From NCBI RefSeq assembly GCF_030052815.1, contig NC_079505.1, positions 28,040,843 through 28,104,842 on the forward strand: a stretch of DNA of 64,000 nucleotides, given 5' to 3'. The position numbers and the translations under genes were made by a program. Numbering within the stretch: position 1 is the first letter of the stretch; each line of letters begins with the position of its first letter. Origin of the DNA: Hevea brasiliensis. Taxonomy: Eukaryota > Streptophyta > Magnoliopsida > Malpighiales > Euphorbiaceae. Under the pieces are notes generated by a model. That model was not told the DNA's origin. It saw nothing but the letters and a program-made list of their open reading frames with translations, and made no database searches. Below are positions 46,027 to 57,900 of the stretch, one piece after another.

Positions 46027-49000
46027 TCAAGCAAGTGGTTCACACATACCAATTTCCCTTCTAATTCTACAAAAGGTTTCTTCATTAAGAGGTTTTGTAA
46101 AAATGTCAGCAAGTTGATTTTCAGAGGTAACAAACTCTATTTTGATATTTCCATTTTGAACATGATCTCTAATAAAATGATGTCTGATCTCAATATGTTT
46201 TGTTCTTGAATGTTGGACTGGATTTTTGATCAAGTTTATGGCACTTGTGTTATCACACCTAATTAGAACAAGATTATATTTTAAACCAAAATCTTCCAAT
46301 TGTTGTTTCATCCATAAGATTTGAGCAACACAACTACCAGCAGCTATATATTCTGCCTCAGCTGTAGATAAAACTACTGAAGTTTGTTTCTTACTGTGCC
46401 AAGAAACTAGTGCAAGACCAAGAAATTGACAAGTACCTGAAGTACTTTTTCTATCCAGTCTACTTCCAGCAAAATTAGAATCACTATAACCAACAAGATT
46501 AAATGATTCACATTTTGGATACATAAACCAATTGAGTATGTGCCAATGAGATATCTAAAGATCCTTTTAACTGCACTTAGATGGGATTCTTTTGGACATG
46601 ATTGAAATCTTGCACATAAGCAAACACTAAAGTGTATGTCTGGTCTAGATGCAGTAAGGTACAAAAGAGAGCCAATCATACCTCTATAAAGCTTGGTATC
46701 TACTTCTTTACCTTTTTCATCATTGTCCATTTTAATTGTTGAACTCATAGGAGTGCCCATGCTCTTCAAATCTTCCATTTTAAATTTCTTCAGCATATCC
46801 TTGATATACTTTGATTGATTTATGAAGATGCCATCTTTCATTTGCTTAATTTGAAGTCCAAGGAAGAATGTGAGCTCACCCATCATGCTCATTTCAAATT
46901 CATTCTGCATAATCTTAGAAAATTTCTTGCAAAGAGATTCGTTAGTAGCACCAAAAATTATATCATCAACATAAATTTGCACAATGAGCATATCATTATG
47001 ATGCTTCTTAACAAAAAGTGTTGTATCCACTTTGCCTCTCTGAAAATCATTTTGTAAAAGGAATTTACTAAGCCTTTCATACCATGCTCTAAGAGCTTGT
47101 TTTAAACCATATAAAGCTTTAGTAAGTTTATAAACATGATTTGGATGCTCATGATTTTCAAAGCCTGGAGGTTGTGCAACATAGACTTCCTCATCAATAT
47201 AACCATTTAAAAATGCACTCTTGACATCCATTTGATAAAACATAAAATTCTTGTAACATGCAAAGGCACACAACATTCTAATAGCTTCAATTCTAGCAAC
47301 CGGAGCAAAGGTTTCATCAAAATCAATTCCTTCCTCTTGGTTGTAGCCTTGAGCCACTAGTCTAGCTTTGTTCCATTGCCTTTTTCATCCATTTAGTTTC
47401 TAAAAACCCATTTAGTACCAATAATTGAATGATCTTTTGGTTTAGGCACTAAATTCCAAACTTTATTTCTCTCAAATTGATTTAGTTCTTCTTGCATTGC
47501 AAGAATCCAACTTTCATCATTTTGAGCATCTTCAAAACATTTAGGTTCAATTTGTGAAACAAAAGCAACATTACCAAAATATCTTCTCAATTGTGCTCTA
47601 GTCATCATCCTCTGAGATGGATCATCAATAATGTCTTCTTGGGGATGATTTCTATGGAATCTCCATTCTTTAGGTAAATCTTCATGTTGGGGCTCATTTA
47701 CTTGTAATTCTTCCAAGTTTGGCATTTCTTCATTGATTTGATCATCATTTGTATCAAGGACATCTATTGTGATTTCTCGTTGAGTTTCTTCATCTTTGTC
47801 ATCAATTTGTTTCATTTCTTGACTTGACATTATATTTTCTTTTCCAAAAACTTGCTCATTATTATCATCACAAACATTTTTCTTTCTGATAGAAGGGTTA
47901 GTCTCATCAAACAAAACATGAATAGTTTCCTCAATAACTAAAGTTCTTCTATTGAACACTCTATAGGCTTTACTCTTTGTTGAATACCCAAGAAAGATTC
48001 CTTCATCGGATTTAGCATCAAATTTCTTTAAGTTATCCTTCTTGTGATTTAAAATATAGCACTTACAACCAAATGCTTTGAAATATGAGATATTTGGTTT
48101 TCTTCCTTTCCAAAGCTCATATGGAGTCTTTTTCAAAATTGGTCTAATCAAGACTCTATTCAACACATAGCAAGATGTATTAAAAGCTTCAGCCCAAAAG
48201 TACTTTGGCAAATTATTTTCACTCAACATAGTTCTAGTCATTTCTTGCAAAGTCCTATTTTTTCTTTCTACAACTCCATTTTGTTGTGGTGTTCTAGGAG
48301 TTGAAAAATTATGATTGATTCCATGTTTATCACAATATTTCTCAAATAAATGATTTTCAAATTCAGTTCCATGGTCACTTCTTATAGATGAGATGCAAAA
48401 GCCTTTTTCATTTTGAACCATTTTACTAAAAGAGGTGAATTTTTCAAAAGTTTCATCTTTGTGAGCAAGGAAAAATGTCCATGTATATCTTAAATAGTCA
48501 TCAATAATAACTAAAGCATATGACTTCCCACCAAGACTAGTAGGAGATACGGGTCCAAACAAATCAAGATGAAGCAATTCTAATGGCCTAGTGGTAGACA
48601 CAATATTTTTAGATTTAAAAGATGCTCTAGTATGCTTTCCTAGTGCACATGCTCTACATTGAAATTCATTTTCATAATTAATCTTAAGAAGACCATTAAC
48701 AAGTTCTTTCTTAGATAATTTTGAGAGTGTATGCATGCTTGCATGACCCGGTCTTCTATGCCACAAATAACTAGAGTTATTAAGAGATACTAGACATGTA
48801 CCATGATTAGTTTCAAAATTATTCATGTCAAGCAAGTAAACATTATTGGATCTATTTGCAATGAACAATGTGTCATTATCTAAGTTATTGATTGTACATA
48901 GAGAAGAAGTAAACTTTACCTCAAAACCTTTATCACATAGTTGGCTTACACTTAGCAAGTTGTATTTCAAACCTTCAACAAGCGATACATCTTCAATACA

Positions 49001-49195
49001 AGGTTTGGTTCCAATTGTGCCATTTCCAATTATTTTTCCTTTCCCTTTATCTCCAAATTTTATATATCCTCCATCTTTCATTGTAATTTCTGAAAACTTG
49101 TCCTTTTCACCGGTCATGTGCTTTGAACAACCACTATCTATATACCATTTATCACTTTCCTTCATCCCTTTGAAACAAACCTGAAATTTAATCAC
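46027..49195 (-). pseudogene. pol: SIRE pol: protease, integrase, RT, RNase H; two frame breaks
   Basis: From 49195: protease DSGCSKHMTG, GAG-pre-integrase LWHRRPGHASMHTL, zinc Cys pair CRACALGK, integrase LLHLDLFGPV, IRSDHGTEFEN and NGVVERKNRTLQE (D, D, E), [42 protein letters not shown] and [10 protein letters not shown], and RNase [30 protein letters not shown] and RCDNTSAINL, ending DIFTKPL. A stop (TAA at 47393) plus a short deletion breaks the RT fingers around 47360-47393. A frameshift near 46520 moves RNase H to another frame. Both key catalytic motifs are otherwise present, and this is the best-preserved pol in the window. Confidence 0.93.
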
Positions 49196-50967
49196 TGAGC
49201 TTTAGGTACCCAAGCAACTTTGGGTCCTTGGGGGTTAGTGACCTTAGGTAAGGTTCCCTTTGGCACCCATACCTTATTTACCTTAAGATGACCTTTCCTA
49301 AGTGCACAAGAACTAATCATATGACCTCTTTTATTACAATAATAACATGTAACATTAGGCAAAGAGGATGTAGATGCTTTAATGAAATAATTCTTGTACT
49401 TGTCATAGTTCATGAAACCATCAAAACCAATTCCATATTTTTCATTTGAAATTCTTTGGTTTCCAAGAAGTACATCTAGAGTTTCTTTTCCTTTTGTAAA
49501 TTTTGCCAAATCATTTGTCCAAGATTCTACTTTAGCTTCAAGAACTTTATTTTTCTCAATGAACATTTCACAAGTTTCTTTTGAGATTTTCAACTCTAAA
49601 TCTAGTTCTTTAAACAAAGCAATTTGTCCTTTGTAAAATTCATTTTCTTTATACACACTGGACATGGCAATATTTTGTGATCTTAATGATTCAATTTGTA
49701 AATTCATTTTAGTGCACTTTCTCTTATAGTTTCTATACTCATTATATACTCTAGCAAATGCAAGTTCAAGTTCTTCTACATTAGGAGATTCATAAGAATT
49801 TACCTCATTGTCACTTTCTTCTTCCTTTTGTGAACTCTCGACTTTCTCTTCAAGTGCCATCATACAAAGAAGAGCAGTCTCTTTGTCACTTGATTCATCA
49901 TTTGAAGATTCTTCACTGTTGCTCCTTACTACTTTCATAGCTTTCTTGCTCCTATCTTCTTTTCCTTTCTTCTTTTTGAGTAATGGACATTTGGGCTTGA
50001 TATGTCCAGGTTTTTGACACTCATAAAATACAATTTCTTCTTTTGAATCTCTAAAGTGTTTATCCTTGGGAGTATACTTTTTCAAGAATTTCTTGTATTT
50101 GCTTCCTCCCTTCTTGAAAGCTCTTTTAAATTTTCTTGCAAGCATAACCATTTCATCATCATCATCACTAGAAGCACTAGAGTTGTCACTAGAGTCAGCT
50201 TTGAATGCAACTCTTTTCTTTTTATCTTCATCTTTATTTGACTTGAGAGCAATGCTTTTCTTCTTCTTTTGCTCATTTTCAACTTCATCTTTCTTATATA
50301 CCATTTCATGTGCAATGAGAGAACCAATGAGTTTATCATAGGTGAATGTTTTAAAATCTTTGGTATCTTGGATAACTATTGTCTTTGCTTCCCAAGATTT
50401 TGGAAGTGATCTAAGAATTTTCTTCACAAGTTCAGCTTCCTCAAATTTTTTACCAAGTGCTTTGAGAAGATTTACAAGATCGGTAAACCTTGTACTCAAA
50501 TCCGCAATTGATTCTCCTGGCTTCATTTCAAATAGCTCATAATCTCGAATAAGAAGGTTTGCTTTGGATTCTTTGACGACATTAGTTCCTTCATAAGTGA
50601 CTTCAAGCTTATCCCAAATTTCCTTAGCAGATTGACATCCTGAAATACGATTGTATTCATTAAGGTCAAGTGAGCAATGCAAAATATTAATAGCTTTAGC
50701 ATTTGTAGAAATTTTCTTCCAATCATTGTCATCATATTCATCTTCATGGTTTGGAACTTTTGTAGTTCCTGGACCATTCTTTTGAGGAATATATGGACCA
50801 CTTTTAATAATTCTCCATGCATCAATATCTACAGATTGTATGAAATTTCTCATTCTTACTTTCCAAAATGAATAATTAGTGCCATTGAAGAGTGGTGGTC
50901 TAGTGATTGAGTAGCCTTCAACTAGTGGTGTGGGTATACCGGCAGTATTACTAGATGAACTAGCCAT
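49192..50967 (-). CDS. gag: SIRE gag, full-length open frame (591 aa)
   Basis: The ATG at 50967 (MASSSSNTAG) follows the primer site by about 45 bp. Residues ~20-240 form the retroelement capsid domain (PPLFNGTNYSFWKVRMRNFI; IWDKLEVTYEG). A Lys- and Ser/Asp-rich linker follows. A knuckle near residue 315 reads FYECQKPGHIKPKC, with Phe for the first Cys. A Glu-rich coiled-coil stretch comes next. A second, intact CX2CX4HX4C knuckle, CYYCNKRGHMISSC, lies near residue 541, and the ORF ends WVPKAQ. Length and architecture suit a Sirevirus gag. Pol begins in another frame overlapping the stop, whereas SIRE elements usually keep pol in frame after a stop, so one base may have been gained or lost here. 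Confidence 0.92.
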   Translation of the reverse strand: MASSSSNTAGIPTPLVEGYSITRPPLFNGTNYSFWKVRMRNFIQSVDIDAWRIIKSGPYIPQKNGPGTTKVPNHEDEYDDNDWKKISTNAKAINILHCSLDLNEYNRISGCQSAKEIWDKLEVTYEGTNVVKESKANLLIRDYELFEMKPGESIADLSTRFTDLVNLLKALGKKFEEAELVKKILRSLPKSWEAKTIVIQDTKDFKTFTYDKLIGSLIAHEMVYKKDEVENEQKKKKSIALKSNKDEDKKKRVAFKADSSDNSSASSDDDDEMVMLARKFKRAFKKGGSKYKKFLKKYTPKDKHFRDSKEEIVFYECQKPGHIKPKCPLLKKKKGKEDRSKKAMKVVRSNSEESSNDESSDKETALLCMMALEEKVESSQKEEESDNEVNSYESPNVEELELAFARVYNEYRNYKRKCTKMNLQIESLRSQNIAMSSVYKENEFYKGQIALFKELDLELKISKETCEMFIEKNKVLEAKVESWTNDLAKFTKGKETLDVLLGNQRISNEKYGIGFDGFMNYDKYKNYFIKASTSSLPNVTCYYCNKRGHMISSCALRKGHLKVNKVWVPKGTLPKVTNPQGPKVAWVPKAQ

Positions 50968-51010
50968 TATGGATCACTCTAAGGTTGTAATCCCCTAAGC
51001 AAGAGAGACA

Positions 51011-51023
51011 GGCTCTGATACCA
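51011..51023 (-). other. SIRE primer-binding site
   Basis: The minus strand reads TGGTATCAGAGCC three bases inside the 5' LTR, complementary to initiator methionine tRNA. Confidence 0.9.
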
Positions 51024-51026
51024 ATT

Positions 51027-52423
51027 TGTTGTCCCAAAATAGTCCAAGAGGGGTTGAATTGGACTTTAACAATTTTTCGGCCCTTGCTTGTAGCCAAATG
51101 AAAATTTGTGGCTTTGTTCAACTAGGTGTTTCTCTATATAAAATGAAAGTAATATGTGTTTCAATAATGTGTTCCTAAGTTGCAATTCAAGCCTCAATCA
51201 ATATTTATAGCAATATCTAACAAAACATGCATCATACAATATACAATTAATTTCTCAACTCACTCAATATGTCATCAAGTTTATCAATTCAATCTATTCA
51301 ACCAACATTCAATATCAAGTATAAAAGGAAAAATTTAAATTGCACAAAAGTGAGGAGGTCAAGGTTAGAGAGATCAAACACAATGATTTTTATAGTGGTT
51401 CGGCTTAACTAGCCTACATCCACTCTCTCAAAGAACCCTCTTTGAGTCTTCTCTCCACTATTTGCTCTTTTGAAGGCAAGAGACCAAAAGCCCTTTACAA
51501 CTTTTTAACACCAAGCTTTTACCAAGGTAGCTTGAAACCTTCACAAGTGCTATCTCAAGCACTTTCTCTCTCCTAAGCTTCAATAGGTGCTTGTACAACC
51601 TCTCTTAAATGTAACTCAATGTTTTAACACTCACTCTTACTTAATACAAATCAAACTATAAAGAAGAGATGAGTTGATTTGCCAATAGTAGCTTAAAATC
51701 TTTAAAGCTCTTGAATGAAAGTAATAAATGAAAAATCAAAGTTGGAGTTCAAATGTAAGCTTTCATCAAGTGTAAATGAAGTAAAGAAGGTGTATTTATA
51801 GTCCCAAATCATTTTAGACCGTTTGAAACCTTTTTGGAACGTTATACACACTGCCAAGACAAAATGGCCGTTATTTTGTCCTTTTGTGCGAAGTTGAGCA
51901 GCTCTGATCATTTAGCAAACTAATGAAATTTTGGTAGCAGTCAGTAAACTGGTTAGTAAACTAATGTTTTTAGCAAACACATTAGCAAACTAAAAATTTT
52001 AGCAAACCAGTTAGCAAACTAAGTCAACAGCTGCATGTCTCAACTTGCAATATAAAATGATTTAGACCTTAAAGAAAATGTTCCAATAGTAGTGTCCAAG
52101 GTCATGATGAGAAAAAGTAATCAGAAAATAAAATTTCATTTTTGAGCTCCATTTGACTAAATTCTCATCTATTCTTTTCACAAAAGAACTAAGACTCAAT
52201 CTCTAACTCTGTGATTTTTCATACCTTTTCTTTGAGTCTTGGCTTTCATAGTCTTGTTCTTTTCTCATTTTGGATTTGTCTTGAAATGCCTTTGAGTATC
52301 CTTTCTCCTTAGATGCATAAGACAAAGAATCTACACATCACTTTAAAGTTAGGTTAGATAAATTCTCTTTGAGTTTTGTTATCATCAAAATCAATGCTCA
52401 TTTTGAGCTACACGGGGTCAACA
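51027..52423 (-). repeat. SIRE 5' LTR with TATA box
   Basis: This 1,397-bp LTR pairs with 41668-43061. The TATAAATA box (51793-51800, minus) would drive the genomic RNA. The AGCAAACTAA motif cluster is at 51912-52022. It ends GGGGTCAACA at 52423. Confidence 0.95.
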
Positions 52424-53616
52424 TCACCTCAAACAAGGTCAAACACACCATTTGACTACTTCTCCAATTTTTGTCTTCCAAACCCTAGGTGCTAAACCCT
52501 AACTACACTAATTTGTTACATTTAACTACTTCAAAGAGTACCAATACCACTCTCATTAAAGCTCATGTCCACCTTTAGTTTAATCAAAACACATGCATAC
52601 TCATATAAACCCTAGCTGACCGAAATTTACATATAGCCCTACAAGGATGTTTTCATTTCATTTTATGTTAATTTCTAAGTTTATTCAACTATAAACACAA
52701 TTAATTCAACTAAAAAATCAAGTTTAATTTACTAACCTTAGTGTAGAATTTTCTTTCCTCTTCAACTCCTTCCTTTCTTCTTTCTTTTTCCTTAACCCTT
52801 GTTTTCTAGTTGTCCAAACAAAATTTAATTATGGAACTTGCAATTTCTATGGCTGAAATTTGTTTTCTTCAAGCTCACAAATGAGCTTTCATGGAGGTTT
52901 TGAGAGGGAGAGGGTGAGAGAGAGAGGGACAGAAAAATGGAAGAGATGAAGACTTTTGCTAATTTTTTTTTCTTTCTTTTATAAATTAATCCCTTATGGA
53001 AGACCACAATTATCCAAATTTTATTTTTTTTTAATTATAGTGTTTATTGCCTTATGCATGATGTCACCAATTTCCACTTTTTTTTCCCTTTTCTTTATAT
53101 ATTTTTTCATTAGTTCTTTAATTTAATTCCTGATTCCTAAATTTTCTTTTCTCTGATTTTATTTGACAGTTAGGTCAGGGGTCAGCTCTCAGGGTCAATT
53201 GACCAAATTGCCCCTTGCCAGTTCTATCCGGTTTGTAAATAATTCAATATTTCTTCCGGATCCCTGACCTAATTATTTGACTGGCTTAACAGTTCTTTTT
53301 CGTGATTTTCTCTTTTCCACTATGTTCACAATAGTCCTAAGGACCGCGGCGTCACATTTTATGGTTCGAAATTCGAGTTTAAATTGACTTCGCAATCCTT
53401 CCCGAGAAGGTCACCCATCGCTGTGGCTCTCGGCTCGTTTAACTTCTTATGTTCAGTTTTTCTTATTTATACTTAACTAATTGGCAATTACTAATTATTT
53501 GCGTTAAGGACTTAACTAGGTGTCTTAGACGTGGTTATACTTCTTTTACTTGTTCAGACCGACACCGGTCACTAGAACAGTAAAATGTACCAGGCTATAC
53601 AAATAGGAGTGTTATA
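52424..53616 (-). repeat. Right piece (U3) of the solo Tekay-family LTR
   Basis: It resumes after SIRE with the duplicated TCACC and runs to GTTATA at 53616. It matches the U3 ends of the Tekay LTRs, including the CTTCGCAATCCTTCC and GAGAAGGTCACCCATCG block. No coding content. Confidence 0.85.
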
Positions 53617-54808
53617 ACCTTGACTGCCCGAAGCATTGCCTCTACCTCTACCTCTGCCTCTTCCTCTGCCAAGCAGTTGTGAACCTCTGGGAGCAGGACT
53701 CTAAATAGATCCTTCTGCAGTAGTAGGAGCTGGACAAAATCTAGGGGCACTAGTACAGTCTTTGGCAAGATGGCCATTGCCTCCATAGTTAAAATAGGCT
53801 CCTGTTGCCCAATAGCATTCTCCCCCATGAATCTTGCCACAAGTCTCACAGGGGCGGGGAGGTTGTGAACCCCTACTCCACTGCTGACCAGACCTAGGGG
53901 GTCTTTGTCCAAAGAATCTGCCCCTTCCAAATCTTTCACCTTGACCTCTGTTAGGTCCACCAAATTTCTTCCTCTTCCTAGAAGTACCACTACGACTTTG
54001 CTCTACTGACTTTTCCCCCTTGTCTTTCACTGATTTCTCAGCTTTTTCAGATTTTTCTTTTGTTGTGGTCGCTTCTGATTCAATTCTTTCTAACTCAAGT
54101 GTTTGAGAAATGAGCTCTGAAAAATTACTGTGTCTAAATCCCACTATTTGCATCCGTAGGCTGGGCTTCAAATCCGTCTCATATCTCTTGCACTTTTCCT
54201 TGCTGGTAGAAAGGAGACTCCTAGTATAGTGGCTTAAGCGGGAGAACTCCCTCTCATACTCTACCACTGATCAGTTGCCTTGCTTTAAACTCAGAAATTC
54301 TTGTAGTTTTTGATCAACTTATGCATCTGGGATGTATTTCTGTCTGAACTCTCTGATGAAGTCATCCCAGGTCAGTACTGGTGGTTCAGCCAAGCTGTGA
54401 GGGATGGTCTTCCACCAATCCTACGCATCCCCTTGCAGTAGTAACACGAAGTATTCAAATTTTAACTCATCTGGGCAGTGCAGCTTTTTGAATACTCTGT
54501 CCATTCTCTCTAGCCACTGCTCTGCCTCTAAAGGGTCTACTGTACCCTTAAATTTTGTAGCCCCATACTTTAACAGCTTGTCATACTGTCTGGCTGGAGG
54601 CTGTGGTTGTATCACAGGTGTCTGGGGTGGAGCTTAAGCCGGCATACCCCCAGCAATTTGTTAAAACATTGCCGCCATTTGCTATGCAAATTGTGCAGGG
54701 AACTGCGACATTTGTGGAGCTAGTGCCACTAACATTCTGTAGAGCTAGGGCTTCCCCTTATGCCTCAGCTTTAACAGATTGCTCAACTGAGCGATCCCCT
54801 TCTTCCCT
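53617..54808 (-). pseudogene. gag: Tekay copy 2 gag, start codon lost
   Basis: The frame begins at 54808, where AGG stands in place of the related gag's ATG. It reads QPPARQYDKLLKYGATKFKG, LHCPDELKFEYFVLLLQGDA, VEYEREFSRLSHYTRSLLS and PSLRMQIVGFRHSNFSELI, then a basic Arg/Gly-rich part and [12 protein letters not shown]. The second knuckle is YFNYGGNGHLAKDC, keeping the last Cys but losing the first two. Breaks include stops near 54650 and 54320 (a different stop codon position from copy 1) and a stop at 53701. The segment joins 37342 once the solo LTR is removed. Confidence 0.85.
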
Positions 54809-54976
54809 TTCAGCCTGAAGTTAGGATATCTCCTGAATAATTAACACAAGGAGATTTCCCTCCATTAGTTCATATTTATGATGTAATGCACTGTATGTAA
54901 CAAATAAGGACATTGAGCAGTTGTACTTAACAAAGAAAAGACACAAATTCACAAGTTAAAACATACTTTAAAAATT

Positions 54977-54989
54977 TGCTCTGATACCA
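54977..54989 (-). other. Primer-binding site of Tekay copy 2
   Basis: The minus strand reads TGGTATCAGAGCA, eight bases from LTR 4. The leader 54809-54997 otherwise holds no feature. Confidence 0.88.
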
Positions 54990-54997
54990 CTAAAACA

Positions 54998-57900
54998 TGT
55001 CACACCTTATCCCTCTGTAAAGCATAACATGATCCCGTAGAATGCCTAATGAACTACCGAACTTCACCTATCGATAACTCATTAAGTACCCTACAAGGGA
55101 TTTTAAAATCATTTTCTTACTTTTTATAAGTGGTGAGCATTTTCTAATAAGTATTAAAACATTTAATTAGAGTTTGAAAACTAGTTAAGATTTTTATCCC
55201 ATTTTATTTTTTCGCAAATTTTATAAAAATTTTGGCAGAGTGCCGTTTATATTTTGAGAAAACAGTTCTTCAAATACCTGTAAAAAGGCACTTCCAATAA
55301 TTTATCTCAACAACTTCATCAATTCAACATTCACCCCAACCAATTTCAACATCATTTCTCAAATTTCAAAATTTAACATCGTCAAAATACTACTAATTAA
55401 TTTCATTCAAATTAAACAAAATGCTTCCATTCATATTTCATTAAAGATAAAATAATTTACATACATCATTCCAAAAATTTACATTAGAAAAAATCCAAAC
55501 CAAAATTTATTACAAGTTTTATACAACTCTATACAACTGCTCATGACCATTTTCTACATTTACATACATTACATACATTAAAATAATTTTTATAATTAGG
55601 GTATAAAATATGCCCGATAAACTTCAGAGTAGGTAGCTTCTCAATCCTCAGCAGCTCACTCTGCTGCTCCTCTAGTCTCTATATCTGCGACAGCAATAAC
55701 AGCCATCGCTAAGTACTAGGACTCAGTGATGCACAGCATACTAAAAATAATCTTTATGCGGAATTTAAATCATATTTATTCAAAAATTAAACTGAACATG
55801 AAATATAAATTCAAAACATGATTTATAAGATTTTAATCCAAATAATTTCATTGGCAAAGTCCCAAAACAAATTTCATAAAAACACACAGTTATATCATGC
55901 CATTCGAAACAAATATAATCTCAATAGCTAGAGGCTAAGGAGAAGTCACATGACAAGGCTAGCTAGCTCAAATATATGGGAACCCATTCTTTTTCTTCTT
56001 CTACTGGCACACACCTCAACACTTCAGCCAGAGAAGGAATCAAAATTCGAAACTGATTTCCCCCACTAGTCATGCTAGTGAGGTATTCAAATAAATGGTC
56101 ATGACACTGTGGTTTCAAAACTATCTTAACAAATTTACTAAACATTTAATGCCATTTCAAATATATACAATTAAACTTTCAACAATTTAAATTAAAAGGA
56201 TAATAAACATTTCAAGACAATGATATCACAATTCAATATTTCACTTCATTCAAAACGATGTGCAGAAGAAAATTTACAGAAATTCTATGTTATGCACAAA
56301 CCTTATACGAGTCGCCTCTTGGCCTTCACTCGATCCCTCGGGTTCTTTCCCGGCATTATTTTCAACTGAAACACACAGTTTCACAGTGTTTTAGTATCAT
56401 AACTTATCATAAATCGAAAAATAAATTCAAATTTACTTTAACCTAGCTTTAATATGCTAAAATTGGCTTTCTTTAAAATTTGTGTTTCGAGGTTGCTATT
56501 CACTACACTATTCAAGTCAATTTGTTGACTTTCTAATGCTTAATAGGTATGGGAATTCCAATTTCACCCACATACCACATTTTAATTACTAAATTTGTTG
56601 GTTTTGGTCGTTTACTCAAATTTTAAGTCTTTTAGGCAAATTTGTAAATTTTCTATTTTGGTGTCCTATGTTGCACTGTTCCATTAGTCATGTTGCTGTT
56701 AGAATTTTGCTAAGTTTTCTTTATAGAAATTGTTCCTTATTGTCTTAACTTTATTCTTAATTGTGAATCATTCTAATTGGAGTTTTGTAGCTCAAGTTAT
56801 AGCCATTTGAATCATAGCTGCCGGATTGGTCTAACCCAGATTTTCTGGGCAAATTTCTGGGTTCTGGCAGTTTTAGGTCACCAAATTTGGGTGACTAAAT
56901 GACTTGGTTAAGGGCATAATTTGGGTTTGTGTTCTACATAAAAGTTTTAGGTCTATATCTCAGCTTTCTACTGGTAAAAGTTCAGGTCATTTAGACCTGC
57001 CTAGCCCAAGTTATGGCCAAATGAATAAATACTGTTCATTTGGTCATTTTTGTACAGGGCAGAATACCTAATTTCGGATTTGGTCAATTTGTTCACTAGG
57101 TTTTAGTCACTTTTTGAGCATGTTTCCTAAATGAAAAATGTGTCATTTGGTGCCTTGTTTCATTCCCAATTGGCTTAACACCAATTGGGTTCGTAAATTT
57201 TTAGTTTTGGTCCCTGAAAGGGACCTTGGTCATGCTACCAGAAAACTGACTACATCTAATCCGAATTTCCATTCAATTCCAACACTTCCAACATACCACA
57301 ATTGGTCACAAATGACCATTTTTCAGCTCAAACTAGGTCAAACACATCATTTAACCAATTCTCCAATTTTTTTCTTCCAAAACCCTAGATCCAAATCCTA
57401 ATTACACAATTGTTTCAATTCATGCAATTTCAATACTTTAAACATACATATAACTTCACTAACGTTAGAATTCATATTCAATTAGGTTAAAGCACACCAA
57501 ACCCTAACCACTCATAGTTGATCGAATTTCATATAGTTCTTAAACATATCATTTTGTTTCCTTTTTCAACAAATCATCACTCCATCAAGTTGTCTAAGTA
57601 TATATGTAAAGATACAAAAAGAGAAATCAACTAACCTTTATGCAGAATTTTTTTTCCCTTCAAAACTTCTTCCTTTCTCCTTCCTTTTTGTTATCAATAG
57701 GTGAATCAAGGTTCAAGGACAAGATTTACTTAAGAAACCATAGGGAAATTATGGCTAGATTAGGGTTTATGAAGCTTGAGTCAAGCTTCCATGGAGGTTT
57801 CAAGAAAGAAAAATGAGAGAGAGACCAAGGGAGAGGGACGGCAAGAATGGATGAGGAAGGAGAATTTTTGTTTTTTTTTTTTTTCTTTCTTTTATGCGTT

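Larger units (their letters stand above)
41668..52423 (-). mobile_element. Full-length SIRE (Sirevirus) Ty1/Copia element
   Basis: The element is 10,756 bp, with LTRs at 41668-43061 and 51027-52423 beginning TGTTGTCCCAAAATAGTCCA, and perfect TCACC duplications (41663-41667 and 52424-52428). Order on the minus strand is primer site (51011-51023), gag, pol (protease, integrase, RT, RNase H), a long additional ORF and several polypurine tracts. That set of features marks the SIRE lineage. The LTRs differ at only a few positions per hundred by eye, so this is probably the youngest complete insertion here, but frameshifts and stops make it defective as read. Confidence 0.95.
37343..53616 (-). mobile_element. 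Solo Tekay-family LTR carrying two later insertions
   Basis: The LTR pieces are 37343-37388, 39494-41667 and 52424-53616, about 3.41 kb in total. It starts TATCACACC and ends GTTATA (both transitions from TG...CA) and is flanked by ACCCT (37338-37342) and ACCTT (53617-53621), one change from a perfect 5-bp duplication. Copy 1 reads uninterrupted across this point (AGTACCTTGACTGCCC near 28887). No gag or pol of its own is present. Its hairpin, with 8-bp arms, is at 40096-40115. It is more diverged than LTRs 1, 2 and 4, so it is a subfamily member. Confidence 0.87.
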
